Source: Pseudomonadota bacterium
Lineage (GTDB): Bacteria; Myxococcota_A; Polyangia; Polyangiales; Polyangiaceae
NCBI GenBank assembly: GCA_023428245.1
Contig: JAEYYX010000102.1
Span: 24,851 to 88,850 of the forward strand
Direction of reading: 5' to 3'
Length of the DNA stretch: 64,000 nucleotides
A program made the translations under genes and the position numbers. Of the stretch, positions 1-7,997 are shown in pieces. Numbering within the stretch: the first letter of the stretch is position 1; every line of letters starts with the position of its first letter. The notes under the pieces were generated by a model. It was not told where the DNA came from. It ran no database searches and saw only the letters and a program-made list of their open reading frames with translations.

Positions 1-113
1 ACGTGGAGTACGGCTTCGCAGAAGCTCGTACGACCTACGGCGTCATTGGGGTTAAGGTCTGGGTTTTCAAGGGCGAAGTCTTGCAGCGCAAGGCGCGCCG
101 AGTCGGAGAGTAA
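1..113 (+). CDS. rpsC: 30S ribosomal protein S3, C-terminal fragment
   Basis: The first 113 bases are the end of a gene cut by the window edge, read in the frame that starts at base 3 and stopping at TAA 111-113. The last 36 residues include the S3 tail pattern (YGVIGVKVWVFKGEV), followed by a short basic end. S3 lies at the mRNA entry side of the 30S head. It directly precedes rplP with a 3-base gap, the standard S10-operon order. Only the C-terminal part can be judged. Confidence 0.9.
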   Translation, partial: VEYGFAEARTTYGVIGVKVWVFKGEVLQRKARRVGE

Positions 114-116
114 GAC

Positions 117-530
117 ATGCTGCAACCGAAGCGCACCAAGTTCCGTAAGGTCCAAAAGGGCAAGAACCGCGGCACGGCGTGGACCGGCTCCGACATTTCG
201 TTCGGAGACTTCGGCCTCCAGGCCACCGATCGCACTTACATCACGGCTCGTCAGATCGAGGCCTGCCGTATGGCGATTCAGCGTCACGTGAAGCGCCAGG
301 GCAAGCTCTGGATCCGCGTGTTCCCCGATAAGCCGCTCACCAAGAAGCCGCTCGAGGTTCGAATGGGTTCCGGTAAAGGTTCTGTCGAGCTGTGGGTCGC
401 CGTGGTCAAGCCCGGCAAGGTCCTGTTCGAGATGTCGGGTGTCCCTGAAGAGCTCGCACGGGGCGCGTTCGCGGTTGCCGCGACCAAGCTGCCCGTTTCC
501 TGCCGCTTCCTGGCGCGAGGAGTTCTCTAA
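117..530 (+). CDS. rplP: 50S ribosomal protein L16
   Basis: This 137-residue protein has the family's usual length. It starts MLQPKRTKFRKVQKG and carries the conserved central stretch RVFPDKPLTKKPLEVRMG, then GKGSVE. L16 binds 23S rRNA near the A-site tRNA elbow and is needed for late 50S assembly. The stop codon overlaps the ATG of rpmC by one base (TAATG), which suggests translational coupling. No unusual residues were seen. It is the second gene of the cluster in this window. Confidence 0.97.
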   Translation: MLQPKRTKFRKVQKGKNRGTAWTGSDISFGDFGLQATDRTYITARQIEACRMAIQRHVKRQGKLWIRVFPDKPLTKKPLEVRMGSGKGSVELWVAVVKPGKVLFEMSGVPEELARGAFAVAATKLPVSCRFLARGVL

Positions 531-730
531 TGAAATTCAGTGACTTGAATGAGAGGACCGACAAGGACCTCGCCGAGCTCAAGAGCCAGCTCGAGAAGGA
601 CCTTTTTAAGGGCCGCATGAAGAACGCTGTCGGACAGCTCGATGACACGAGCTTTCTCGGCAAGACCCGAAAAGACATCGCTCGTATCGAGACGATTCTG
701 AGCGGCCGCAAGGCGAGCCAAGGCGCGTAA
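530..730 (+). CDS. rpmC: 50S ribosomal protein L29
   Basis: A 66-residue small helical ribosomal protein. It starts MKFSDLNERTDKDL, contains the typical L29 second-helix pattern RKDIARIETIL and ends in a short basic and alanine-rich tail. L29 sits at the peptide exit tunnel next to L23 and takes part in docking trigger factor and SRP. It begins inside the rplP stop codon and is followed 12 bases later by rpsQ. Length and position are normal for the S10 operon. Confidence 0.96.
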   Translation: MKFSDLNERTDKDLAELKSQLEKDLFKGRMKNAVGQLDDTSFLGKTRKDIARIETILSGRKASQGA

Positions 731-742
731 GGAGAGAGAAGC

Positions 743-1024
743 GTGAGCACTGAGAACCTTGGGCGCAAGGCCCGTATCCGCAAGCTCATCGGGCGCATCA
801 AGAGCGACAAGATGGATAAGACCGTCGTTGTCGAGGTGATGCGTTACAAGATGGACCCCGTCTACAAGAAGTACGTCAAGGAGCGCCGCCGCTACAAGGC
901 GCACGACGAGAACAACGAATACAAGACCGGCGATCGCGTAGAGATCGTTGAGCATCGCCCGCTCTCTCGCGAGAAGCGTTGGAAGGTCGCTCGGCTTATC
1001 GAGCGTCCGGATCTGGCAAGCTGA
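743..1024 (+). CDS. rpsQ: 30S ribosomal protein S17
   Basis: A 93-residue S17, an OB-fold protein of the 30S body that binds 16S rRNA early in assembly. The start is GTG at 743, preceded by the purine-rich AAGGAGAGAG. Typical motifs are GRIKSDKMDKTVVVEV and the DRVEIVEHRPLSREKRW segment. It is slightly longer than the common 80-90 residues because of a C-terminal extension (RLIERPDLAS). It lies between rpmC and rplN, as expected. Confidence 0.96.
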   Translation: MSTENLGRKARIRKLIGRIKSDKMDKTVVVEVMRYKMDPVYKKYVKERRRYKAHDENNEYKTGDRVEIVEHRPLSREKRWKVARLIERPDLAS

Positions 1025-1044
1025 CCTAGGGGAGGAGACAAGAC

Positions 1045-1413
1045 ATGATTCAGGTAGAGTCCGTCCTCAACGTCGCCGACAACTCCGGCGCCAAGGTCGT
1101 CAAGTGCATCAAGGTGCTCGGCGGATCCCGTCGTCGCTATGCGAGCCTCGGTGACGTCATCGTGGTCTCGATCAGCGAGGCGATGCCGAACAGCAAGGTG
1201 AAGAAGGGTTCGATCGCCAAGGCGGTGGTCGTCCGTACGGTGAAAGAAAACCGTCGCGCCGACGGCAGCTACATTCGTTTTGACGAAAACAGCGCCGTCA
1301 TCATCAACGCTCAGCGTGATCCCGTCGGGACGCGCATCTTTGGACCGGTGGCTCGTGAGCTGCGTGCGCGCAAGTTCATGAAGATCATCTCGCTCGCTCC
1401 GGAGGTCTTGTAA
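1045..1413 (+). CDS. rplN: 50S ribosomal protein L14
   Basis: A 122-residue protein, exactly the family length. It starts MIQVESVLNVADNSGAK and contains the L14 signature ADNSGAKVVKCIKVLGGSRR. L14 binds 23S rRNA near the sarcin-ricin loop, forms a bridge to 16S helix 14 and is the docking site of RsfS in many bacteria. A GGGGAGGAG Shine-Dalgarno lies about ten bases upstream. Its TAA shares one base with the rplX ATG, the usual first-spc-gene arrangement. Confidence 0.98.
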   Translation: MIQVESVLNVADNSGAKVVKCIKVLGGSRRRYASLGDVIVVSISEAMPNSKVKKGSIAKAVVVRTVKENRRADGSYIRFDENSAVIINAQRDPVGTRIFGPVARELRARKFMKIISLAPEVL

Positions 1414-1730
1414 TGAACCGCTTGCGTGTAGGGGACCAGGTTCTGGTCACCGCTGGTAACCACAAGGGTAAGAAGGGCCGTTTGGCGAAGATCGACCTCG
1501 AGAGTGGTCGCGTGATCGTCGAGGGCGTGAATCTGGTCAAGCGCCACGTCCGCGCCACGAGTGAGTCGGCCGGCGGCATCCAACAGAAGCCCGCACCGAT
1601 CGCCATCTCAAACGTCATGCCGCTCGATCCGGAGACCGGCAAAGCCACCCGCGTTCGTTTCGAGACGCGAGATGGCAAGAAGGTCCGCGTCGCGCAGAGC
1701 GGCGCCATCATCGCGAGCGCAGAAAGCTAA
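1413..1730 (+). CDS. rplX: 50S ribosomal protein L24
   Basis: A 105-residue protein with the KOW motif near the N-terminus (GDQVLVTAGNHKGKKGRLAK) and the VEGVNLVKRHVRAT stretch typical of L24. L24 is one of the two assembly initiators of the 50S subunit and lies near the exit tunnel. It overlaps the rplN stop by one base and is followed after six bases by rplE, an order conserved across bacteria. Nothing is unusual. Confidence 0.97.
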   Translation: MNRLRVGDQVLVTAGNHKGKKGRLAKIDLESGRVIVEGVNLVKRHVRATSESAGGIQQKPAPIAISNVMPLDPETGKATRVRFETRDGKKVRVAQSGAIIASAES

Positions 1731-1736
1731 ACCGAC

Positions 1737-2297
<561 letters not shown>

Positions 2298-2318
2298 CTC
2301 GGAGGACCAAGAAGAAAT

Positions 2319-2504
2319 ATGGCACGTGCATGTCAGTGGGCGAAGATGAATCGCCCCCCCAAGTTCTCCACCCGCCAAGTTCGACGCTGCTTTGTCTGCG
2401 GTCGGTCGAAGGCGGTCTACCGTGACTTCAAACTCTGCCGACTCTGCCTGCGCAATATGGCGCTCAAGGGTGAGCTTCCCGGTGTGACCAAGGCTAGCTG
2501 GTGA
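2319..2504 (+). CDS. rpsN: 30S ribosomal protein S14, zinc-binding type Z
   Basis: At 61 residues this is the short, zinc-binding S14 (RpsZ class) and not the 90-100-residue zinc-free form. Four cysteines in two CxxC pairs, FVCGRSK and LCRLCLRNM, form the zinc ribbon. The C-terminal GELPGVTKASW is diagnostic of S14. S14 binds the 16S rRNA 3' major domain late in assembly. A GGAGG Shine-Dalgarno (CTCGGAGGACC) precedes the ATG. Presence in the spc operon indicates it is the main copy. Confidence 0.97.
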   Translation: MARACQWAKMNRPPKFSTRQVRRCFVCGRSKAVYRDFKLCRLCLRNMALKGELPGVTKASW

Positions 2505-2513
2505 GGTGAGACT

Positions 2514-2915
2514 ATGATGACCGATCCCATCTCCGATATGCTCGCTCGGCTCCGTAACGCCGCCATGGCTCGCCATGACGTGGCGCGGATTCCCGCGAGC
2601 CGCATCAAGAAGAGCATCGCTGAACTCCTTCAGCGCGAAGGCTATATCTCCTCGGTCAGCGAGGACGAGGTTGGCCCCGAGCGTCGCAAGACGATCACCG
2701 TCGTTCTCAAGTATGGCGGCGACAAGTCCTGCGCTTTCGCGGGCATCCGCCGGGTCTCGAAGCCCGGACGACGCGTCTACGTCGGCCACGGCTCGATCCC
2801 GCGCGTCCTGAACGGCCTCGGTGTTTCGATCCTGAGCACGTCTCATGGACTCATGACGGACAAGGAAGCTCGCCAGAAGAAGGTGGGCGGCGAACTGCTC
2901 TGTGAGGTTTGGTAA
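2514..2915 (+). CDS. rpsH: 30S ribosomal protein S8
   Basis: A 133-residue S8. It starts MMTDPISDMLARLRNA and has the conserved C-terminal pattern ISTSHGLMTDKEARQ (STS-G-M) and GGELLCEVW. S8 binds the central domain of 16S rRNA and in E. coli represses the spc operon. Whether that autoregulation operates here cannot be read from the sequence. Its TAA overlaps the rplF ATG by one base, so the two are probably coupled. Confidence 0.98.
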   Translation: MMTDPISDMLARLRNAAMARHDVARIPASRIKKSIAELLQREGYISSVSEDEVGPERRKTITVVLKYGGDKSCAFAGIRRVSKPGRRVYVGHGSIPRVLNGLGVSILSTSHGLMTDKEARQKKVGGELLCEVW

Positions 2916-3496
2916 TGTCGACGACTGCAGCTGATATTCGTCTGTCTCGCGTTGGGAAGCGGCCTGTCCCGCTCCCCAAGGGCGTGACCGTGAACCTCAA
3001 GGACGGAAGCATCGACGTCCAAGGTCCCAAGGGCAAGCTGACGCGCGCGCTTCCGAGCGGCGTGAAGCTCGAGAAGGACGGCGACAACATCCAGGTCACC
3101 GCGGATGCGGTTGGCGCGGATCACGCTCGCCTCCAGGGTCTCGGCCGTGCGCTGCTCGCCTCCTGGGTGAAGGGCGCAGCCGAAGGATACGAGCGGATCC
3201 TAGAACTCCACGGTACTGGTTACCGTTGTGAGCTGAAGGGAAGCACGATCCACTTCAACCTCGGCCTTTCGCACCCCGCTACCTTCGACGTCCCCAAGGC
3301 GATCGAGGCGGAGATTCCGAAAGATTCGAAGGGTACCGTGCTCATCCTCCGCTCTGCGGACAAGGAGCTGATCGGCCAGGCATGCGCCACGATCCGTCGG
3401 CTTCGTCCCCCGGAGCCTTACGGGGGCAAGGGCATCCGTAACCGTGGCGAGCAGATTCGCCGCAAGGCCGGCAAGACCGCCAAGGGCAAGAAGTAA
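2915..3496 (+). CDS. rplF: 50S ribosomal protein L6
   Basis: A 193-residue L6 that binds near the sarcin-ricin loop and factor-binding site. The conserved segments SRVGKRPVPLPKGV, VKGAAEGYERILELHGTGYR and the C-terminal GKGIRNRGEQIRRKAGKTAK are present. The ATG at 2915 was chosen over an in-frame TTG at 2909 because it fits the one-base stop/start overlap with rpsH and the family N-terminus. A lysine-rich tail makes it slightly longer than the usual 176-180 residues. Confidence 0.97.
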   Translation: MSTTAADIRLSRVGKRPVPLPKGVTVNLKDGSIDVQGPKGKLTRALPSGVKLEKDGDNIQVTADAVGADHARLQGLGRALLASWVKGAAEGYERILELHGTGYRCELKGSTIHFNLGLSHPATFDVPKAIEAEIPKDSKGTVLILRSADKELIGQACATIRRLRPPEPYGGKGIRNRGEQIRRKAGKTAKGKK

Positions 3497-3514
3497 TCGC
3501 TCAGGAACAGGAAC

Positions 3515-3874
3515 ATGGCAAAGAAGCTCACTGGGCGCGAGAAGCGCAAGTATCGCATTCGGCACAAGATCAGCGGGTCGGCGGAGCGTCCGCGGCTCAC
3601 GGTGTTCCGCAGCGCAAGTCACATCTATGCTCAGGTGATCGACGACGTTACGGGCACTACGCTCGCTTCTGCGTCGACTCTGTCTCCCGACCTCAAGGGC
3701 AGCCTCGGGGATGCGGACAAGACGGAGCAGGCCAAGAAGGTCGGCGCCCTCATCGCCAAGGTCTGTGCTGAGCGAAAGATCGAACAGGTCGTCTTCGACC
3801 GAAACGGTTTTCTGTACCACGGTCGCGTCAAGGCGCTGGCGGATGCAGCGCGAGAGGCCGGACTCAACTTCTGA
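3515..3874 (+). CDS. rplR: 50S ribosomal protein L18
   Basis: A 119-residue L18, the 5S rRNA-binding protein of the central protuberance. The basic N-terminus with RKYRIRHKISGSAERPRL and the pattern VFRSASHIYAQVIDD are characteristic. The C-terminal VFDRNGFLYHGRVKALADAAREAGL closes the family signature. The length is normal. It follows rplF after 18 bases and precedes rpsE by 33, with a GAGAGAAAGAACGG ribosome-binding region before the next ATG. Confidence 0.97.
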   Translation: MAKKLTGREKRKYRIRHKISGSAERPRLTVFRSASHIYAQVIDDVTGTTLASASTLSPDLKGSLGDADKTEQAKKVGALIAKVCAERKIEQVVFDRNGFLYHGRVKALADAAREAGLNF

Positions 3875-3907
3875 GCCAGGGTCGACGAGAGAGAAAGAAC
3901 GGTAAAG

Positions 3908-4492
3908 ATGGCATTCGAGAATTTCGACGAGGACAAGCTCAAGGAGCGCGTCATCCACATCAACCGCGTGGCCAAGGTGGTCAAGGGCGGACGCCGCTTC
4001 AGCTTCTCCGCGCTGGTCGTGGTGGGCGATGAGAACGGCCACGTCGGCATCGGTTTCGGGAAGGCCAATGAGGTCCCCGAGGCGATCCGTAAGGGCAACG
4101 AGCGTGCTCGGAAGAACCTGTTCCGCGTGCCCATGATCGGTCGCACGATCCCTCACGACATCGTCGGTCGCGACGGCGCCGGTAAGGTTCTGCTTCGTCC
4201 GGCAGCTCCCGGTACTGGCGTTATCGCCGGTGGCGCGGTGCGCGCGGTGCTCGAGTCGGCCGGCATTCAGGATGTCCTGAGCAAGTGCATCGGCACGAAC
4301 AACAAGAACAACGTCGTCCACGCGACGGTGGCTGCTCTTCGTCAGCTCCGCACGGCCGAGCGCGTCGCTCGCAGCCGCGAGAAGCAGATGGACGAGGTGG
4401 CCTCTGATTATCCCGTGGCCGCAATGGTGGCGCGGGGCATCCAGGCTTCTCACCAAGCAGAAGCACCGAGCCTTGATGGAGGTGCTCAATGA
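3908..4492 (+). CDS. rpsE: 30S ribosomal protein S5
   Basis: A 194-residue S5 of the 30S mRNA channel, linked to decoding accuracy and helicase activity. The N-terminal dsRNA-binding-like part has RVAKVVKGGRRFSFSALVVV and GFGKANEVPEAIRKG. The C-terminal part has GTGVIAGGAVRAVLESAGI and the end of the family domain. It is longer than E. coli S5 (167) because of about 25 extra C-terminal residues. It overlaps rpmD by four bases (ATGA). Confidence 0.97.
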   Translation: MAFENFDEDKLKERVIHINRVAKVVKGGRRFSFSALVVVGDENGHVGIGFGKANEVPEAIRKGNERARKNLFRVPMIGRTIPHDIVGRDGAGKVLLRPAAPGTGVIAGGAVRAVLESAGIQDVLSKCIGTNNKNNVVHATVAALRQLRTAERVARSREKQMDEVASDYPVAAMVARGIQASHQAEAPSLDGGAQ

Positions 4493-4671
4493 AACTCGAA
4501 GTGAAGCAAACGCGTGGATTCGCCGGTCGCCCTGAGGCGCAGCGTGAAATCCTGCGCGGCCTCGGCCTTCGCGGGATTGGTTCCCAGGTCGTGGTCGACA
4601 ACACGCCGTCTTTCCGCGGCATGATCAAAAAAGTTCTTCATCTCGTCGACGTGAAGGAGATTTCTGCATGA
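4489..4671 (+). CDS. rpmD: 50S ribosomal protein L30
   Basis: A 60-residue L30, a small alpha/beta protein of the 50S surface. Typical pieces are VKQTRGFAGRPEAQ, the LRGLGLRGIGSQVVVDNTPS stretch and RGMIKKVLHLVDVKE. L30 is absent from some bacterial lineages, so its retention is informative. It overlaps rpsE and rplO by four bases on each side (ATGA both times), a tight three-gene coupling unit. Confidence 0.96.
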   Translation: MKLEVKQTRGFAGRPEAQREILRGLGLRGIGSQVVVDNTPSFRGMIKKVLHLVDVKEISA

Positions 4672-5141
4672 GCCAAGTTCTCTCTCGCCTCAGCCCGCCC
4701 GCGGGCGCCCGTCACAAGGAGCGCCGTCTCGGTCGTGGTACCGGCAGCAACATGGGCAAGACCTGTGGCCGTGGCCAGAAGGGTCAGAAGGCTCGCAGCG
4801 GCGGCGACATCCATAAGCTTCACTTCGAAGGTGGTCAGACACCCTTGCAGCGTCGCCTCCCAAAGCGCGGCTTCCGGGTCCCGTTCCCCAAGAAGATCGT
4901 CGGCGTCAACGTCGGCGACCTCGAGATCTTCGAGGCTGGCAGCACTGTCGGCGAGGCGGAGCTGCGTGCTTCCCGTCTGGTCCAGGGACGCGGCGTCTTG
5001 ATCAAGATCCTCGGAGACGGGGAGCTGACCAAGAAGCTGAACGTCAGCGCGCACCTCTTCAGTGGTACCGCTAAGGAACAGATCGAAGCCCTCGGTGGCT
5101 CTACCACCGTGCTCGGCGGCGAGCAGTCGGAATCCGCGTAA
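4668..5141 (+). CDS. rplO: 50S ribosomal protein L15
   Basis: A 157-residue L15, a long-tailed late-assembly protein of the 50S subunit. The glycine-rich N-terminal half contains GSNMGKTCGRGQKGQKARSG and FEGGQTPLQRRLPKRGF, both diagnostic. The globular half ends with VSAHLFSGTAKEQIEALGG. Its length is slightly above the 144-150 norm because of a short C-terminal extension. It is followed 25 bases later by secY, the conserved neighbour. Confidence 0.97.
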   Translation: MSQVLSRLSPPAGARHKERRLGRGTGSNMGKTCGRGQKGQKARSGGDIHKLHFEGGQTPLQRRLPKRGFRVPFPKKIVGVNVGDLEIFEAGSTVGEAELRASRLVQGRGVLIKILGDGELTKKLNVSAHLFSGTAKEQIEALGGSTTVLGGEQSESA

Positions 5142-5166
5142 GGTCTAGGGAAGGCTCGAGGATCAG

Positions 5167-6477
5167 ATGTTTCAGGGATTCGAAAATATCGGCAAGGTGC
5201 CTGAACTGAGGCGCCGCGTCATATTTTCGCTCGTCGTGGTCGCGCTCTATCGATTGGGCGTGTTCATCACGACGCCCGGCGTCGATCGTTCGGTCATGAA
5301 GAGCCTGATCGAGAAGCAGGGTGGCCTGCTCGGTATGCTCAACATGTTCTCGGGCGGCGCGCTCGAGAACCTCTCGATCTTCGCCCTCGGCATTATGCCG
5401 TACATTTCGGCGAGCATCATCATGCAGCTCATGGGGCTGCTCGTGAAGTCCGTCGAAGAGATGCGCAAGGAAGGCGAGTCCGGCCGTCGCAAGCTCGAGC
5501 AGTACACTCGGTACGGCACGATCGTGCTCAGCATGGCTCAGTCGTACCTGCTCGCGACGCAGCTAGAAGGCCAGAACATCATGGGCCAGGGCGACCTCGT
5601 CGCCGATCCCGGCTGGACCTTCCGGCTCATGACGATGCTGACGCTGACGACTGGCACCGCGCTCATCATGTGGCTCGGTGAGCAGGTGACCGAGCGCGGC
5701 ATCGGAAACGGTATCTCGCTGATCATCTTTGCCTCCATCGTGAGCGGCATTCCGACGGCCGTGACCCAGTACTGGGCCGGCACCGGCGGCGACGTCGAGC
5801 CGCTGACAGTGATCCTCTTGCTCGGCCTGATCCTGGTGGCGATTGGGATTGTTGTCTTCTTCGAGAAGGCTCAGCGTCGTATCCCGATCCAGTACGCGCG
5901 GCGCCAAGGCGCCCGGCGCATCTACGGCGGCGAGACAGCGCACCTGCCGCTCAAGGTGAACATGGCGAGCATGATCCCGCCGATCTTCGCCTCGTCGCTT
6001 TTGCTCCTGCCGGCGACCCTCGCCAACATGGACATCCCGGGCATGCAGATGTTCAGCGGGATTTTGAACCGCGGCGACTGGGTCTTCCATACGCTGTTCG
6101 CGGCTTTCGTTATCTTCTTCGCCTTCTTCTACACGGGCATCACGTTCCAAGCTGTGGATGTGGCCGAGAACTTGAAGAAGCAGCAGGCGAACATCCCCGG
6201 GATTCGCCCCGGTCGTCAGACTGCCGAGTACCTCGACGGCATCGTCGGCCGACTCACGGTGGGTGGATCCTTGTACATCGCCGCGATCTGCGTGGTTCCC
6301 GCGATCCTGGTTCAAGCATTGCGCGTTCCGTTCCAGTTTGGCGGTACGAGTCTCATGATCGTGGTCGGTGTCGCGCTCGAGACCGTGAACCAAATTGAAG
6401 CTCACCTCATCACCCAGAGTTACGAAGGCCTGACGGGCCCTCGAGTCACTCGACTCAGCGGGAGGCGCCCGGCTTAA
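5167..6477 (+). CDS. secY: Protein translocase subunit SecY
   Basis: A 436-residue polytopic inner-membrane protein with the ten-helix SecY layout. It forms the protein-conducting channel with SecE and SecG. Conserved pieces include GVFITTPGVDR after TM1, LGIMPYISASIIMQL in the plug/TM2 region, LGEQVTERGIGNGISLIIF, the cytosolic C4-loop AQRRIPIQYARR, and FQAVDVAENLKKQQANIPGI with RPGRQTAEYL in the C5 loop that contacts SecA and ribosomes. Gene order rplO-secY-adk is standard. Nothing is truncated. Confidence 0.98.
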   Translation: MFQGFENIGKVPELRRRVIFSLVVVALYRLGVFITTPGVDRSVMKSLIEKQGGLLGMLNMFSGGALENLSIFALGIMPYISASIIMQLMGLLVKSVEEMRKEGESGRRKLEQYTRYGTIVLSMAQSYLLATQLEGQNIMGQGDLVADPGWTFRLMTMLTLTTGTALIMWLGEQVTERGIGNGISLIIFASIVSGIPTAVTQYWAGTGGDVEPLTVILLLGLILVAIGIVVFFEKAQRRIPIQYARRQGARRIYGGETAHLPLKVNMASMIPPIFASSLLLLPATLANMDIPGMQMFSGILNRGDWVFHTLFAAFVIFFAFFYTGITFQAVDVAENLKKQQANIPGIRPGRQTAEYLDGIVGRLTVGGSLYIAAICVVPAILVQALRVPFQFGGTSLMIVVGVALETVNQIEAHLITQSYEGLTGPRVTRLSGRRPA

Positions 6478-6498
6478 CGGCCGCGCGAGACTCAGGTT

Positions 6499-7131
6499 AT
6501 GCGGATTGTACTCGTTGGACCGCCCGCGAGCGGCAAAGGAACTCAAGCGAACGTCCTCACGGAGCGTCTCGGTGTCCCGAAGATTTCGACGGGCGACATG
6601 CTGCGCGCTGCTCTGGCTGCCAAGACCGAGCTCGGCTTGAAGGCGGCTGAGGCGATGAACTCGGGCAAGCTCGTGCCGGACGATGTCGTGATCGGGCTCG
6701 TCGAAGAGCGCATCAGCCAGGCGGACGCCCAGAAGGGCTTCATCTTGGACGGTTTCCCCCGTACGGTTCCCCAGGCCGAATCCCTGGCCGCGACTCTCGA
6801 GAAGAGCCAGACCCCGCTCGACGCCGTCGTCCAAATCGACGTTTCGCGGGACCTTTTGATCGATCGCGCTACCCTCCGGCGCACGGACAAACGGACTGGA
6901 CAGATATACCACCTGAAATATAATCCGCCCCCCCCTGACGCCGAGCTCGAACACCGAGCCGACGACCAGGAGGAAACGGTGCGGGCTCGCCTCGATCAAT
7001 ACGACGCGATGACCGCGGCGCTCTTGCCCTACTACGAGGCGAAAGGTCTCTTGGTTCGGGTCGACGGCTCAGGAGCGCCGAAGGGAGTGACCGAAGAGAT
7101 CCTTCGCTTGCTCGATGAGCGAAAGAGCTAA
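6499..7131 (+). CDS. adk: Adenylate kinase
   Basis: A 210-residue AMP kinase that interconverts ATP + AMP and 2 ADP. The P-loop GPPASGKGT lies at residues 7-15, ISTGDMLRAA is the AMP-binding helix, GFILDGFPRT is the AMP loop, and DDQEETVRARL follows the LID. The LID (from RRTDKRTGQIYH to DDQEETV) is about seven residues shorter than in E. coli and has the NPPPPDAE form known from other short-LID enzymes. It has no zinc-binding cysteines. It lies 21 bases after secY. The map gene that often follows is absent. Confidence 0.97.
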   Translation: MRIVLVGPPASGKGTQANVLTERLGVPKISTGDMLRAALAAKTELGLKAAEAMNSGKLVPDDVVIGLVEERISQADAQKGFILDGFPRTVPQAESLAATLEKSQTPLDAVVQIDVSRDLLIDRATLRRTDKRTGQIYHLKYNPPPPDAELEHRADDQEETVRARLDQYDAMTAALLPYYEAKGLLVRVDGSGAPKGVTEEILRLLDERKS

Positions 7132-7151
7132 GAGCTCTTGATGTGAGTTTC

Positions 7152-7198
7152 GGGTCCTTACCGGACCCTAATGAGAGAGAGACCTCCTCGCGCGGAGG
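7152..7198 (+). promoter_or_regulatory. Two small hairpins in the adk-infA spacer
   Basis: Two perfect inverted repeats lie in the 108-base spacer: GGGTCC 7152-7157 with GGACCC 7163-7168, and CCTCC 7183-7187 with GGAGG 7194-7198. The second would hide a GGAGG element. A separate purine-rich ribosome-binding region (AAGGAGAGACGGAG) lies at about 7211-7224. Neither hairpin has a T tract, so they look like processing, pausing or translational-control elements and not terminators. Function is inference only. Confidence 0.35.
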
Positions 7199-7239
7199 CA
7201 AGTAGAGAATCAAGGAGAGACGGAGACGAAGCGAGAGAA

Positions 7240-7440
7240 ATGACAGAAGCTAGAGGGACGGTGATTGAGGTGCGACCCAAGCTCCTCTACCGGATCCGCC
7301 TCGAAAGTGGGGCGGTGGTCACCGCGGGTCTTGGACCCACCCTTCGGCATCGCATCGCGAGGCTCATCGTCGGAGACGGCGTCCTCGTCTCAGTCTCAGA
7401 GAGAGACCCGCACCGCGGGCAAATCGTGGAAAAGGCCTAA
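7240..7440 (+). CDS. infA: Divergent translation initiation factor IF-1
   Basis: A 66-residue S1/OB-fold protein in the infA position before rpmJ. ATG 7240 was chosen because it gives the normal IF-1 length; the open frame continues upstream but without family resemblance. The recognisable pattern is GTVIEVRPKLLYRIRLESG, then VVTAGLG, then RLIVGDGVLVSVSERDPHRG. The usual HISGKMRKNYIRI block is replaced by GLGPTLRHRIARLIVG and the usual YDL is replaced by RDP. IF-1 blocks the 30S A site during initiation. A second, more typical infA elsewhere in the genome is possible. Confidence 0.8.
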   Translation: MTEARGTVIEVRPKLLYRIRLESGAVVTAGLGPTLRHRIARLIVGDGVLVSVSERDPHRGQIVEKA

Positions 7441-7495
7441 GCGAACCCCCAACGTAGGATGAACCCCGGGCGAATCCGGGAATGAGGATAGACCG

Positions 7496-7609
7496 ATGAA
7501 GGTGCGACCCAGCGTGAAGAAGATTTGTGACAAGTGTAAGGTGATCCGCCGCGCTGGCGTCGTGCGCGTCATCTGCGATAACCCCCGCCACAAGCAGCGC
7601 CAGGGCTAA
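7496..7609 (+). CDS. rpmJ: 50S ribosomal protein L36
   Basis: A 37-residue protein. It begins MKVRPSVKKICDKCKVIRR and ends NPRHKQRQG. Cys11, Cys14, Cys27 and His32 form the complete zinc ribbon, so this is the zinc-binding (C+) form of L36. It binds 23S rRNA near L6 and L16. It lies 55 bases after infA and nine before rpsM, the standard position. The spacer upstream contains a small CCCGG/CCGGG hairpin. Confidence 0.97.
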   Translation: MKVRPSVKKICDKCKVIRRAGVVRVICDNPRHKQRQG

Positions 7610-7618
7610 GGAAATTTT

Positions 7619-7978
7619 ATGGCACGTATTGCAGGTATCGATCTCCCCCGGCGCAAAGCAATCGCTTACGCCCTCCCCTACATCTACGGCATCGGGCCGA
7701 AGACAGCGCTCGAGATTTGTGAGAAAGCCGGGATCCCGGTGGACAAGAAGGTGGACGACCTGAGCGACGCTGAGGTGAAGTCTCTCCGCGATACCATTGA
7801 AGGCGGCTACAAGGTTGAAGGTGACGCTCGCCGCGAGGTGCAGCAGAACATCAAGCGTCTGATGGATCTCGGTTGTTACCGTGGTCTCCGTCACCGCAGG
7901 GGGCTTCCTGCCCGCGGTCAGCGCACGCACACGAACGCCCGAACGCGCAAGGGTCCGCGCCGCCAGGTAAGGAAGTAA
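7619..7978 (+). CDS. rpsM: 30S ribosomal protein S13
   Basis: A 119-residue S13 of the 30S head that forms intersubunit bridges B1a and B1b with L5. The start MARIAGIDLPRRKAI, the helix-hairpin-helix YIYGIGPKTALEI and the basic tail with CYRGLRHRRGLPARGQRTHT and NARTRKGPRR are all diagnostic. A purine-rich AAGGAAATTTT precedes the ATG. It starts the alpha-operon part of the cluster and is followed by rpsK after 19 bases. Confidence 0.98.
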   Translation: MARIAGIDLPRRKAIAYALPYIYGIGPKTALEICEKAGIPVDKKVDDLSDAEVKSLRDTIEGGYKVEGDARREVQQNIKRLMDLGCYRGLRHRRGLPARGQRTHTNARTRKGPRRQVRK

Positions 7979-7997
7979 TCCGAGAGGTATTTGAGCT

